From Talinum fruticosum (lineage: Eukaryota > Streptophyta > Magnoliopsida > Caryophyllales > Talinaceae), in NCBI GenBank assembly GCA_021018815.1, contig JAITYX010000145.1:434001-498000 (forward strand): DNA of 64,000 nucleotides, given 5' to 3'. A model generated the notes under the pieces. It saw only the letters and a list, made by a program, of their open reading frames with translations. It was not told where the DNA came from and searched no databases. Positions 33,514 to 44,841 of this stretch are shown piece after piece. Numbering within the stretch: position 1 is the first letter of the stretch; each line of letters begins with the position of its first letter. A program made the position numbers and the translations under genes.

Positions 33514-36500
33514 TTAAGCATTTAACATACCAAGTTCATTCCGACTAAAACAAAACCGATCCTCACCAAGAGGCTTAGTAAAGATATCAGCTAATTGAAG
33601 ATTAGTAGGAATGAACTCAAGTGCAATATCACCATTTTCCGAATGATCGCGTAAGAAGTGATACCCGACCTCAATATGCTTTGTTTTTGAGTGCTGGACA
33701 GGATTCTTAGTGATACCGATTGCGCTTTGATTATCACACTTGATTGGAACCGAGTTGAGATAAAGTCCAAGATCCTTCAAGTGTTGTTTTATCCAAAGGA
33801 TCCGAGCGCAACAAGCTCCAAGCAGCAATGTATTCAGCTTCCGCAGCTGATAAAGCTACCGAGTTTTGCTTCTTTGAGTGCCAGGATATTAATGATTGTC
33901 CCGAAATTGGCAAGCTCCGGATGTGCTCTTTCGATCAACTTTGTATCCCGCATAGTCTCGCGTCCGAGTACCCGAGCCGAGTCGGCTTCGAGTCTCTGGA
34001 GTACCACAGTCCTAGATTCCGAGAGCCTCGCAAGATATCTCGAATACTCTCTTCACCGCAGATGAGATGTGATTCTTTTGGATTAGCTTGAAATCGTGCG
34101 CATAAGCAAAAGCCGAACATTATATCTAGCCTGCTTGAAGTAAGATATAACAGTGATCCAATCATACCTCGATAGAGTTTCGATCTACCGCTTTACCTTT
34201 CTCGATCCGAGTCGAGCTTTATGCTCGTCGCTCATAGGAGTAGATGCGTGCTTTGCATCTTGAAGTTTGTATTTCTTCAGCAGTTCCTTGGTGTATTTTG
34301 ATTGATGAACAAAGATTCCATCTTTGTCTTGTTTGATTTGCAACCCAAGGAAGAAGTTGAGTTCTCCCATCATACTCATTTGGAACTCTTGACTCATCAA
34401 CTCATAAAATTCTCGACACGTAAATTCATTAGTAGCATCGAAAATAATATCATCAACATATATTTGAACAATGAGAAAATCTTTCCCTTTGGTCTTTATG
34501 AATAGAGTCTTGTCGATCCGACCTCTTTCGAAACCATTTTGAACCGAGAAGCTGCTCGCTCTTTCATACCAAGCTCTAGGGGCTTGCTTAAGACCATAGA
34601 GAGCCTTTTGAAGTTTGAAAACGTGATTTGGAAATTCTGAGTTTTCAAAACCAGGAGGCCGCTCGACATAAACTTCTTCTTCAATAAAACCATTGAGAAA
34701 GGCACACTTAACATCCATTTGATATAATTTAATATGCATGCAGGATGCAAATGCCAAGAGTATTCTAATGGCTTCTATTCTAGCTACTCGGTGCAATGGT
34801 TTCCCTACAATCGATTCCTTCTTCTTGATTGTAACCTTGAGCTACAAGTCCAGCCTTGTTTCGACTACCACCCCACCCTCATCCAGTTTGTTCTTGAAAA
34901 CCCATTTGGTTCCTATAACTGGGTGGTTAGAAGGTCGGTTGGTCGGAGTCCGGACTTGGTTTCTTTCAAATTGATTCAGTTCTTCTTGCATGGCCTCTAA
35001 CCATTCGGGTTCATTAAGGGCTTCTAGTGCATTTTTGGGTTCGATTAATGAAATGAATGCAGTGAATGCACATAGATTATGAAGAGAAGAACGAGTTCTT
35101 ACCCCACTGTTGATATCGAAATGATGTTTTCTTGGGGATAACTCGGAAGTAAATTTGAATGCTTTACCAGCTTCTTTGATTCACTAGGTTTGTGGGCTGA
35201 ATCGCTTGATCTTCATAAGCTTGTTCCGAGTGATCGTCTTCATTGACTTGCTCGTTCGAGCGAGCTCTTGAGCTGTCTCATTCCGAGCTTCGTCGTTCCG
35301 AGTAGTCTCCTTCGAGTCTTTGTAAGCTCATCTTCGTCATCATCCTTTCTAAGCTTCAGCTCGAGTATGAAGACTCACTTGGTTTCTCCTGTTCAAGCTC
35401 ATCAAACACTACGTGGATACTTTCTTCCACTTTGTTAGTTCGCTTGTTGAAGATACGGTAAGCTTTGCTATGAGAGGAGTAACCTAGAAAAATACCTTCG
35501 TCTCGACCGAGCATCAAACTTGGTCGATGATCCTTACCATTGTTATGGACAAAGCACTTACATCCGAAAGATCCGAAATAGGAAATATTTGGCTTTCTCC
35601 CTTTGTAGAGCTCATAAGGTGTTTTCTTCGTAATGGGTCCGATGAGGCATCGATTGAGAGTGTAGTTGGCCGTGTTTACCGCCTCTCGCCCGTAAATAGT
35701 GAGGCAAGTTGTGTTCAATCATCATCGTCCTTGCTATCTCTTCAAGGGTTCTGTTCTTTCTCTCAACTACTCCATTCTGCCGAGGAGTTCTGGGTGCCGA
35801 GAAGTTGTGAGAAATTCCATTCTTGTCACAAAACTCGAGAATTCCGAGTAATCGAACTCCCTTCCATGGTCGGTTCGAATCTTTTGGATCTCGAGTCCGG
35901 GACTCCACTTGAATCTTTCTACAGAGCTTGCTGAACTCCTCGAAGGCTTCATTCTTATGCTTGAGAAAACACACCTGGTAAATCTTGAAAATCATCAATG
36001 ATAACAAGTATGTAAGATTTACCTCCGAGACTCTTCACAGAATTTCACCACATAGGTCCATATGCAGTAATTCAAGCACGTTGGATGTGGAAACTGCTCT
36101 GCAGAGATTTGAATGAAGATCTCGACTTGTTTCCTCTCGGTGCATGCTTCACATACTTTATCCTTCTCAAACGCACGCTTAGGTAATCCTTTAACCGGAT
36201 GATGAGATGCAAGCTTTTGATAGTATGCATGCTAATATGACCTAATCTACGATGCCAAGTGCAAGAATCATCTTGAAGAGATGCTTTTAAACAGGATAAG
36301 TTCCGACTTGGGTCGAAAGAGGGATGATGTAGGTATTACCCGACCTCTTACCCGAGAGCTTTATCTCTTTGGTGGTCTCATCTCGTGATGTAGCACTTGG
36401 ATCGAGTGAATCTTACCTCTTGACCTTTGTCACATAGCCGGGAGATGCTAAGTAGGTTGTACTTTATTCCTTTGACAAGGTAGATCGGGCTCACCGCATT

Positions 36501-36650
36501 GTTTTCATTACCAATCTTCCCAATGCCCACTATCTTGCCTTTGTCGTCATCACCAAAAGTCACCTTTCCTCCCTTATATGACTCCAGCTCGTAAAAGAGT
36601 CCTTGGTCACCTCACATGTGTCGAGAACATCCGCCGTCCGGTACTAGTGT
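33514..36650 (-). pseudogene. pol: copia pol polyprotein (element B), frameshifted
   Basis: Enzymes for copying and integrating the element. The protease motif lies near 36640-36610 (GCSRHM-like). The GAG-pre-integrase zinc finger with HTIK lies near 36230. The integrase core follows, with RKIQVESRTR, GISHNFSAPRTPRQNGVVER and KNRTLEEIARTMMIEH (catalytic Glu in VVER). The integrase C-terminal block EGIFLGYSSHSKAYRIF (about 35480-35430) comes next. RT is intact over 203 codons at 34185-34796, with [25 protein letters not shown] and the catalytic YVDDIIF. RNase H with IKCDNQSAIGITKNP and LADIFTKPLGEDR ends at TAA 33514-33516. At least four frame changes separate these blocks. This is the best preserved pol in the window. 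Confidence 0.9.
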
Positions 36651-36672
36651 CCTTTTGATCTTTTCGAGAGAC

Positions 36673-36735
36673 CCGCAAAACAGAGAGAATCTAACCCTTC
36701 TCACTTCCTCTAACGAACCCAAGAACATTCCTTAC
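36673..36735 (-). other. gag/pol boundary, intron-like segment (element B)
   Basis: On the minus strand 63 bases run from GTAAGG to TTTTGCGG, with the conserved GAGGAAGTGAGAAGGGTTAG block inside. A and D have AG at the acceptor; here it is GG. See the matching segments at 74-135 and 51361-51424. Confidence 0.35.
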
Positions 36736-38485
36736 TCGTGGTTCTTTTCGAGGAAAAAGGTGCTTCGAACCCAGATTTGAATGACTTTGGGCTTAGTCTC
36801 GATTCTCGAGTCTCCTTCTCGAGAACCGAGTCCGTGTCTCCTTCCTTTTGAAACAGAAGAAAATGGTTTCTTTTTGTAAATCGGTCCGGGTTTAGTCCTC
36901 CTTTCATTCTTGTGAATGGGACCATGCTCGACTTTTTGAACTTAACAGCTTCGGAATCCTTTTGAACAATTCCGAGTAAGAATTAGATTCTTCCTCTTTG
37001 TTGAAACCAAGACCTTCTTTTCTAAAAGAGACACATTGTGATCCTAAGAGCATATCAAGGTTCTTCCGACCTTAAGTAAACTTTAAAACCAGATCTTGAG
37101 ACTTAGTGAGCTTCTGTTTCGCTTGCTCATTTTCTTTCCTGAGTAACTCGGACTCGGCCTCATTAGTTTGAGCACTTCTCTTGAGTTCTCCGAGTGTGAG
37201 CCTCAGCTTTTCTAATTCGTTTTTCAAAGAAATGCTCTCGGACGAGATTGACTCAAGTTGTTCTTTGAAATGAGAAGAATCGGAATTGGACTTTTCTTCC
37301 AAAGTAAAAATGTATTTAGCTAAATCAACTTTGGAGAATTTTAGGAAGTAGTTTATTACCTCTTGAGGATCGGTTCCTCATTATCCGAGTTCGTGTCCGA
37401 GTCCGACTCTTTTTCAGCCTTCGAGTCGTTGATTGCCATCGACACTTTGAGTCATCTCGAATCCTCATCGTGTTCCGATGAGTCCTCATCACTCCATGTT
37501 GCCATCATGGCCTTTTTCTTCTTTCTGTCCCTTTTCCATTTTGGACAGTCCTTGACTATGTGGTCTTTGCCGCCACATTCTAAACATCCGAATTCTTAGA
37601 CAAAGATAACTTTGAAGGAGAAGAAAACTTACCTTTTCTATCTCTCTTGTCTTTCTTGTAGAACTCTTCTTTTGGTCTTTTGTCCCATCTTTTATGCTTC
37701 ATCATTTTCTTGAAGCCTCTTGCAATGAGTGCCATGGGATCATCTTCCGATTCAGAGGAGCTCGGAATTGCTTCTTTGGATTCCGAGGCTTTAAGCGCAT
37801 TGTTCCTGTTAGAAGTACCCTCAGCATCTTCTTCTTCCAAGTGTATCTCATGAGTCGAAGCTTTCCGATGAGCTCGTCTCGGTTTCAAGAGTGAGAGGTT
37901 CCGAGCCTCTTCTATGGCAATCACCTTAGGACCCCATCGTCTCTTGGGTAGGCTTCGAGAATTTTTCGACATTTCTTCATGGGAGATTTTCTTTCCCGTG
38001 AGATTTGAGATTGTTGGTGATCTCAATGAAGCGTATGAACATCCGAGTAATGTTCTCTTTGGCTCCATCTTGAAAAGCTCATATTTGTGAAGATACTCGA
38101 CCGATCTTCGCTTGTCTCACCCGACTTGTACCTTCGTAGGTGTTGACCAGAGTGTCCCACACCTCTTTAGCGAGTCACGAGCAGAGACTCGATTATATTC
38201 TTCCGAGCTTATGGCACACATGAGGATGTTCATGGCTTTGAAGTTCTTTCGAACTTCTCGCTTCGCCGGCGTGAACTCGACCTTTGTCTTGGGAAGGATT
38301 CTCGAATTCATCTCGTCTTTGTTGGAATGTAGTTTCCTTGTTGTATGATTTCCCATACTTCTTCATCGTGATCCATGAGGAAACATTCTATAAGCTTCTT
38401 CCAAGTGACCGAAGTTTCAACCTTTGAATTTTGGTGGCTTGTTGGAAGATCTACCTTCGTCGAACTCTCCGGTGTTCCGAGCCAT
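36736..38485 (-). pseudogene. gag: copia gag (element B), frameshifted
   Basis: Capsid/nucleocapsid protein. The start ATG 38485-38483 (MARNT) lies just inside the PBS. The UBN2-like region includes KVEFTPAKREVRKNFKAMN and ILMCAISSEEYN (38117-38356). ISHEEMSKNSRSLPKRRWGP and an acidic/Ser-rich linker (37580-38068) follow. The zinc knuckle CLECGGKDHIVKDC (37586-37545) is an intact CX2CX4HX4C, but a one-base loss upstream puts it out of frame. A coiled coil (37072-37302: LKNELEKLRLTLGELKRS) and a basic tail ending near the intron-like segment complete it. It is long for a copia gag, which fits Sireviruses. Confidence 0.85.
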
Positions 38486-38529
38486 CCGATCTTTAAACCT
38501 TTGGACTGTTAGATCCTTTCGAAAGGCTA

Positions 38530-38541
38530 GGCTCGATACCA
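38530..38541 (-). other. primer binding site of element B
   Basis: The minus strand reads TGGTATCGAGCC three bases inside the 5' LTR. It matches the iMet tRNA PBS TGGTATCAGAGC except that one A is missing. Element D has exactly the same sequence. Confidence 0.75.
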
Positions 38542-38543
38542 AT

Positions 38544-40118
38544 TGAAGGTTTGCTCGGGAGAGTCCGATTCACCCTAGAGGCGGGGTGAATAGGGTGATA
38601 GAAAATTCTTCGTGAAAATACACACTTTTACACGTAAAAGAGGCCAAGACAGATTCCGAGTCTAACAACAGGGTTAGAAAAGATTGGACTCGGAAAGCAA
38701 TGAACAAGAAGAAGCAAGAGCAAGAAAGCCGTCCGAGTCTAGAATGAACTCGTAAAATGAACACAGAGATTTTACGTGGAAACCCTCCCGGGCAGAAAAC
38801 CACGGCCCGTGTCAATCCGGACACGAAGTCAAATCCACTATTTTGAGTCCACAAAATACCTTGAACTTGACAGTAACCCGAGTTGCTACCTTAGACAACT
38901 CTATACAAGTTTTCCTAGACTCGAAGTTCCCTTATCTCGATCTAGTACTTCCTAGCCGAGATAACCCTTACAGCCTAGGTACAACTAAGCCGAGTTAACC
39001 TTTACAGACTTAGTCAAGGGACCTTACAAAGAATGTAAGAAGAGTTTGTAAATAAGTACAAGACCTTACAACTCGAAAGTAATGAATTACAGAGTGGGAG
39101 TTGTAAGTTGAAGATTGAGAGTAAGTACAATAACTTTGATCAAGTAAGTGTATAGACAATATATTCGGCAACCTTCAAGTCTTGTGAAGTGGCTTCTATT
39201 TATAGATAACCAAGCAGAGTAGCCGTTATCTTCATCTCGCCGACCGAGAGTCTTCCGTGACCGTTGGGAGAGACTTTCCGAGTCACTCGAAAGTATCCGT
39301 TGAAATATGAACGTTGGACAACGGTTTAACTCTCTTGAAGTCCCAAAACCATCGGTTGTGTCTTGAAAAATGAGGTGGAAACCACCGTTAGGCTTGGCGT
39401 TCCAGCTTTTCGGATATGGAAGCGCATGACTTCGACACAATCTTCGGGACTAAAGCAGTGGAAGTTGAAAAGCCATATCTCGCTGGTGATTTGACGTTCG
39501 AGCCGGCTACTTTTGTAGTTTGAAAAGATATCCTCGATTGGATAAGCTACAAAAGTAAAACAACTTTGGTTCTCAAAGTATAAAATACTTTGGTCCAAGG
39601 TTAGACACGAGATAATAAAATAGTTATGGAAAATACGCAATTGACTATCTCGAGTCGAAAAGAAATGGAATTTTTCGAGTCTAATATCCATGATACTCGG
39701 AATTCCATATAACTTAGTCTTAAGCAAAGGATCAAGTTCTATAACGAATATCGAGTGGGAAAAACTTGATATAGACTAAGCATGAGAAGAACTACGAATA
39801 CCGACTATGCAAACAATAGAATAGATAACCATAAGTCAAATTCTGAGTGAGAAACGGCGGAATACTGGTATATTCGAAATGCGATTAATCCGAGTGAGAG
39901 TGGACTCGAATAAAGATCCAGCTTTTCGAGTCGCTAACTAAAAAGCGATAAAAGAGATAAGTGAGGGCCGAACCACTTAGAGAAAATACTATTTTACTCA
40001 AGTAAGTTTCTAAGACACGGAGAATGCCTTGGAATCAAAACTCTACATGAATAACATCGGTATACTCGATTCCTTTTGCATGACTCGGAAAGATATTGAG
40101 CGAGTGTCCGAGTCTTCA
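38544..40118 (-). repeat. 5' LTR of element B
   Basis: Same ends and length as the 3' LTR. Differences are about equally single substitutions and one-base indels, many next to CG (for example ACTCGTAAAG against ACTCGAAAG, TTCCGG against TTCGG). This LTR carries the promoter for the full-length transcript; TATA in reverse lies near 39196-39205. Confidence 0.95.
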
Positions 40119-40123
40119 CCCCG
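40119..40123. repeat. target-site duplication of element B (second copy)
   Basis: CCCCG directly after the 5' LTR equals CCCCG at 29279-29283 directly before the 3' LTR. Five bases is the normal copia duplication length. Confidence 0.9.
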
Positions 40124-40499
40124 CTTAACCCTTCCGGAATGAGGCTCCCATTAAATCCCAGGCGGGCCCAACTAGGCTTGATTGCCAACAGAAATGGAAC
40201 ATCTTCTCTAGCATCATGCGATCTTGGTTCAAACCACTTGGTTCATCGAGAGGCATCGAGGATTCCGGGCATTTCTCTTGTTGTGCCCCACATGGAAGAC
40301 CAAATCCTCGGACTATGAGTCACCATGTATCCTACCTTGTCTAAACCGTTTTGACCATAGATCTCTTTAACTACTAGGTGGTCTCTTGACTTCATTTGCA
40401 TGCTTGAAAGAGTGTGTTTGTTTTAGATTTAATCTTCGCTTGTGAGCCTTGAGGAATAGGTGAGGAGTGCTAGTTAGCCCTTGCACGGTATAAATAAAA

Positions 40500-41090
40500 C
40501 ACTTTAATAAACTTCCTAGAGTTAGTCCATTATGGGCATTAGCCAAATGAAATTCCTTTTTTTCCTATTAGGGTTAATCCATTGTTTTCACTTCGAAGAC
40601 ATATTAAAATCTGTCAAGTCTGTCTAAGTAGTCATCACCAGTTGGTCCAATAGGGGCTTGCCAAGTTCCCTCCATCTTTTGGCTAGTCAGTTCAACTTTC
40701 TTTCTTTACATTATACGGTTTGCATTTTTCATTAACCAAACTAAAATCATCTCGGATTATGTGTGTCCATTTCCATTAGTCAAATTAAAATCATCTCATA
40801 TTAGGTGAGTCCAATTTGTATTAGCCAAATTAAAATCATCTCGGATCGGGTAAGTTCATTAGACAAATTAAATTCATCTCAGATTAGGTGAGTCCATTTT
40901 GCATTAGCCAAATTAAATCCATCTCATGTTAGGTGAATTCATTTTGGCATTCACATTTAGCCAAAGCAAAATCATTCCAGGTCTAAGGAAATGCATTGTC
41001 ATCCGGTCGGGATAGAAACATTTTTCCATTAAGGATAAATCATTCACGAGTGCATTAGCCAAATCATAGAATCATCCCAAACTAAGTCAG
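40500..41090 (+). repeat. tandem array in the R2 leader (about 9 units of 45-60 bp)
   Basis: The same unit as in R1 (CCAAATTAAAATCATCTC, GGTGAGTCC, CATTAG) with fewer copies and shorter spacers. The first units (40500-40730) are strongly decayed. Confidence 0.8.
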
Positions 41091-41429
41091 ATGTCACTAC
41101 TTGCACTTCATTTTTCCGTTGCATTCTTTATGTGCATCCAAATAAAAGCATTCTCGGTTTCTTTAGGTCTTGCGATTAAGCCATTTCCTCCCAAAAGTGG
41201 TCTTCTTTCACATGGTCTAAAACCTCATCCTTTGGCCTATGGAATAAGGAAGTCTATGTCACTTGAATCCAAGCTCCAAAAGATTTGAACGCCTCACCAA
41301 AGAGTCCAGCACATTTTCTTCTCTTTCTACTCCGTGGTCTATACCTATGCGACAAGTTGCGGTGTATGTCACATCGGTTCGGTCTATTCCTTGTCATAAG
41401 TCAGTACCCGAAAGAGTTCCCTTCCAATG

Positions 41430-44400
41430 GATTTAAACCCGGAGTAGTCTCTTAACCTCGGCTTACTTAATGAGAACATAGCTAGGGTAGAAACTAGAAT
41501 GAATGATCAAGAGGAGAAGATATCATCTATATCGAGGGATCTTAAGACTATTATAAAAGCTATTGAGGATAGTAAATAGGTTGAAGAAGTCCGAGAACGA
41601 GAAAAAAGATTAGGTCCTCCACCTCCACCTAGCTTATCTCCTCCGAACAGTCCCAAACACAAATCCCCTAAGCATGAATCCAAACCTCAGCTGATCCACA
41701 TGTAGATCAAATAGAACATATGTTAAGGGAGTCATCCATGTTCTGTAATCATTATTTCGATCATAAGGGATTCACTTCAATTTTGAAGGGTAAACTACCT
41801 CCAAAGTTTACCATGCCAAATATCAATTTAAAAGGTTCCGAGAATCCCCATCCTTATGTTCGCAACTTCTTAGGACCAATAACTCTTAAGAACACTCCGG
41901 AAGACATTTACCACATCATTTTCCCTTGACTTTCGATACTGATGTAATGAAGTGGTACAATGCGGCTGACCTACGCAAGCTTGCCAATTGGACTGATGTG
42001 TGTAAAAGCTACTACATCAATACTCTTATAACACCGATTTGCCAGTCACTCTTAGAGACTTGGAATTAATGCCTTCAATAGGTATACCGACTACACTCCT
42101 ATTAATACCTTCAACAGGTATGCGGTTGACCCACGCAAGCTTGCCCGGGTCGAAAGAGAGCTTCATAGACTTCCACACCGGATGGAGTGCAAAGGCTGCC
42201 TACATGGTAGACCGACCCTCCGAGAAATACTAAGTTAGGATCATCGTGAAAAATCTTTAGCCTAAGTACACGCAGCATCTCAAGTTTTTACCCATGATGA
42301 ACTTTCCCACCCTTAGAGATATGGCTTGCTAATAGAAGAGGAGTTGTCCACCGTGACCACAAAAGTCGCGACGGGGTATAGAGGTAATTATCACTCAAAA
42401 AATAAGAAAACCTCCAATATAGGCAATAGTAATAGGGGTGCAAATGTTGAAGACTCGGACTTTACATCTCACCTTTCGAGTTCTATCTAAGGATTCGGGC
42501 ATAAGACTTTCTCACTTATAAAGTTTGGATTCCAAGTCATTCCCAGTGTCTTAGAAACTTTTCCGAGTGATATGGTATTTTCTCTAAGTGTTATAGAAAT
42601 TATCTCATGCATTTACACATGACTCTGTATGACTCGAAAGCATATCTGCTCTCATCATGTTTCACTCGGTTATGAGTCACTCAACACTAAGAAAGTATCG
42701 CATGATTCAAACACTATCCTTTACGCGCTCTAACTCTGGTATCTTAGTTTAAATTCATGGTCGAGTCTAGATCAAGTTTATTTCCTCCGATATTCTTTAG
42801 TTAACTTGATTCTCTGTTAGATCGACTCGATGGAATTTTGAGTATCATGGATATTAGACTTAAAAAATTCCATTCCTTTTCCGACCCGGATAATTAGTAA
42901 CTTAATTATCTTATTTACATCATTATCTCGTGTCTAATCTTGGACCAAAGTATTTTGTACTTTGAGAACCAAATTGATTTACTTTTGTAGGTGATTCAAA
43001 TGAGGCTATTCTAAATTTGAAATACAAAAGTAACCTGAAGCTTCAAAACGTCAAATCACCAGCGAGACAAGGCTTTTTCCACCTCGACCTAGCCTCGGAC
43101 ACATCGTGTCGGGGTTGTCCATTACTAGAAATGGAAATCCGCAACACTAAGCTCAACGGTGGTTTCAACCTTACTTTTGAAGATACCGCCGAGTGGTTTT
43201 AGGCATTTCCAAGGAGTCAAGATCCGTTGTCTAACGCTCATATTTCAACGGATATTTTACGAGTGACTTAGAGAATCCTACACAACGGTCACAAAGGACT
43301 TCCAGCCGGAAGATGGACACAACGGCTAAGCTGCTTGGTCATCTATAAATTGAAGCCAACTCTCAAGACTTGAAGATTGCCGAATCTATTGTTAATACAC
43401 ATACTTGATCAAAAGCCATTGTATTCATTCTCAATCTTCTACTTACAACTTTAATCCTGTAATTCATTATATTACGAGTTGTAAGGTCTTGTACTCGATT
43501 ACAAACACTCTCTTTCTTACTCTCTAAGTAAAGTCCCTTGACTGAGCTGTAAGGGTTATCTCTGCTAGGAAGTACTAGATCGGATAAGGGAATTTCGAGT
43601 CTAGGAAAACTTGTAAGGAGTTGTCTAAGGGAGCAACTCGGGGTTGAGTCAGTCTCACTGTATTTTGTGGACTCAAAATAGTGGATATGACTTCGTGCTT
43701 GGATTAGCACGGTCCGTGGTTTTCTGCCCCAAGAGGGTTTCCACGTACTTTCGAGTTATTACTTTTCTTAGTCCATTCTAGACTCGGACAGTTTCGAATT
43801 CTGTTTAATTTGTTTCTTCAATCTTCTCTGAATTCTAAGTTAGCTCATTTTCCGAGTTCACTTTTGACTCTCACTTGTCATTAAGTCATATCTATTTCAA
43901 AATTCAAGCAAGTTTCATCATCACCCTATTCACCCCCTCTAGGGTGACTTAGCCTCTCCCTGAGCAAACCTTCAAATGTCAATGCCTTTAACAGGTGTAC
44001 TGACTACACTCCTATTGATACTACCTATACTCAAGCCCTTGACCGTTTCTTAGCTAAGGGAAAGATAGAATTTCAACCCATTAGAGCAGACTCGAAACCG
44101 CAAAACAATCCAAAAACTAGGACGCGGGAAAGTTTTACAAGTACCATCGTGCACAAGGACACAACACTAAATAGTATTGCATATTCAAGAACAAACTAGA
44201 AAGCATGTTTCGAAATGGCCAACTCCCTTTACCCAAGGCTGCCCAAAACCAAGTAACAACAAAAATCCTTTTAGTGGTAGTTTGGCTATTTTCACTAAAC
44301 CCATTATAGGTCGAGTGGGACCCGTTTGTCTTCATCCAAGATGTTGACAAGTCCAAACCACTTCTTAACTTGCCTTCTTTAGATCAAGAAGTCCATGGGC

Positions 44401-44841
44401 TATGGGTAGGTGATGAAGAGGATGTATACAAAACGAGAAGCAATAGTAATGATAATGACGATGACTTCGGGGGCACACCACCCTTAGAAGAAGAAGACTT
44501 TTGGGGAGAACATAAAGATCCAGCAATCCGATTCCTTACTAGTTCTGGATGACACAATGCACCCTTAGGTCCACAACAAACTTAAGAAGCCCCGGAAGAG
44601 CTTGAAGCTACTAAAGAAGAAGACCAAATCCATAAACAACTTCGGAAATTAAAAGCTGATATCTCAATCGATAATTAATATCTGCTTCCAAAAACATAGG
44701 CGAGGCTTTGATTGACGAACTTAGTAAAATCGAGATCTCTCCTGAAACCACGCCCGAGAAAGTAGTAAAATTGGTTAATAGTTGGGAAGGAACTATTACC
44801 TTTGATCAAAAGGATCTCCCGGAAGAAGGTGTTGTACACAG
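41430..44841 (+). pseudogene. gag: gypsy gag (element R2), interrupted by solo LTR C
   Basis: First part 41430-42447: an acidic/charged start, MLRESSMFCNHYFDHKGF at 41720, PPKFTMPNINLKGSENPHPY and a block corresponding to W..L...Y in R1, with stops at the FP|LSILM junction. Between about 42065 and 42160 there is filler resembling sequence found downstream at 43975-44030. Second part 43975-44841, after the solo LTR: KFYKYHRAQGHNT, KLESMFRNGQLPLP, then acidic EEEDFWGEHKDPAIRFL and a terminal SWEGTITFDQKDLPEEG. This is gag tail entering the protease region. Many stops. Confidence 0.75.
42448..43974 (+). repeat. solo copia LTR C
   Basis: Complete LTR from TGAAGACTCGGAC to GAGCAAACCTTCA, 1527 bp, flanked by the exact 5-bp duplication AATGT (42443-42447 and 43975-43979). 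No internal sequence is present, so it arose by recombination between the LTRs of a full element. Five CAACGG/CCGTTG hexamers lie at 43154, 43224, 43246, 43283 and 43320, ahead of TATAAAT at 43344-43350. Confidence 0.95.

Larger units (their letters stand above)
29284..40118 (-). mobile_element. complete Sirevirus-like Ty1/copia element B
   Basis: A structurally complete 10.8-kb element on the minus strand. It has two LTRs of 1577 and 1575 bp that differ at roughly 3% of positions by eye. PBS, gag, pol, ORF3 with upstream promoter-like region and polypurine tracts all lie in canonical order. It is flanked by the exact 5-bp target duplication CCCCG (29279-29283 and 40119-40123). Its target was the leader of gypsy element R2. 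Coding regions carry several frameshifts, so it is probably not autonomous as sequenced. It is the best reference copy here for the family. Confidence 0.95.
27302..44841 (+). mobile_element. Ty3/gypsy (Tat/Ogre-like) element R2, split by B and C
   Basis: Homologous to R1: LTR, PBS-like site, leader, tandem array, gag. It is interrupted by copia element B at 29284-40118 and solo LTR C at 42448-43974. Bringing the two flanks of B together restores the leader seen intact in R1 near 19230-19340 (TACCCC.., then GGCGGGCCCAACTAGG). It ends at 44841, where copia element D begins; pol beyond the early protease region is missing. Confidence 0.78.

Noticed and set aside
33514..33828. Separate small gene from the 104-codon RNase H frame
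   Set aside because: It is the C-terminal RNase H part of pol in element B, separated only by a frameshift.
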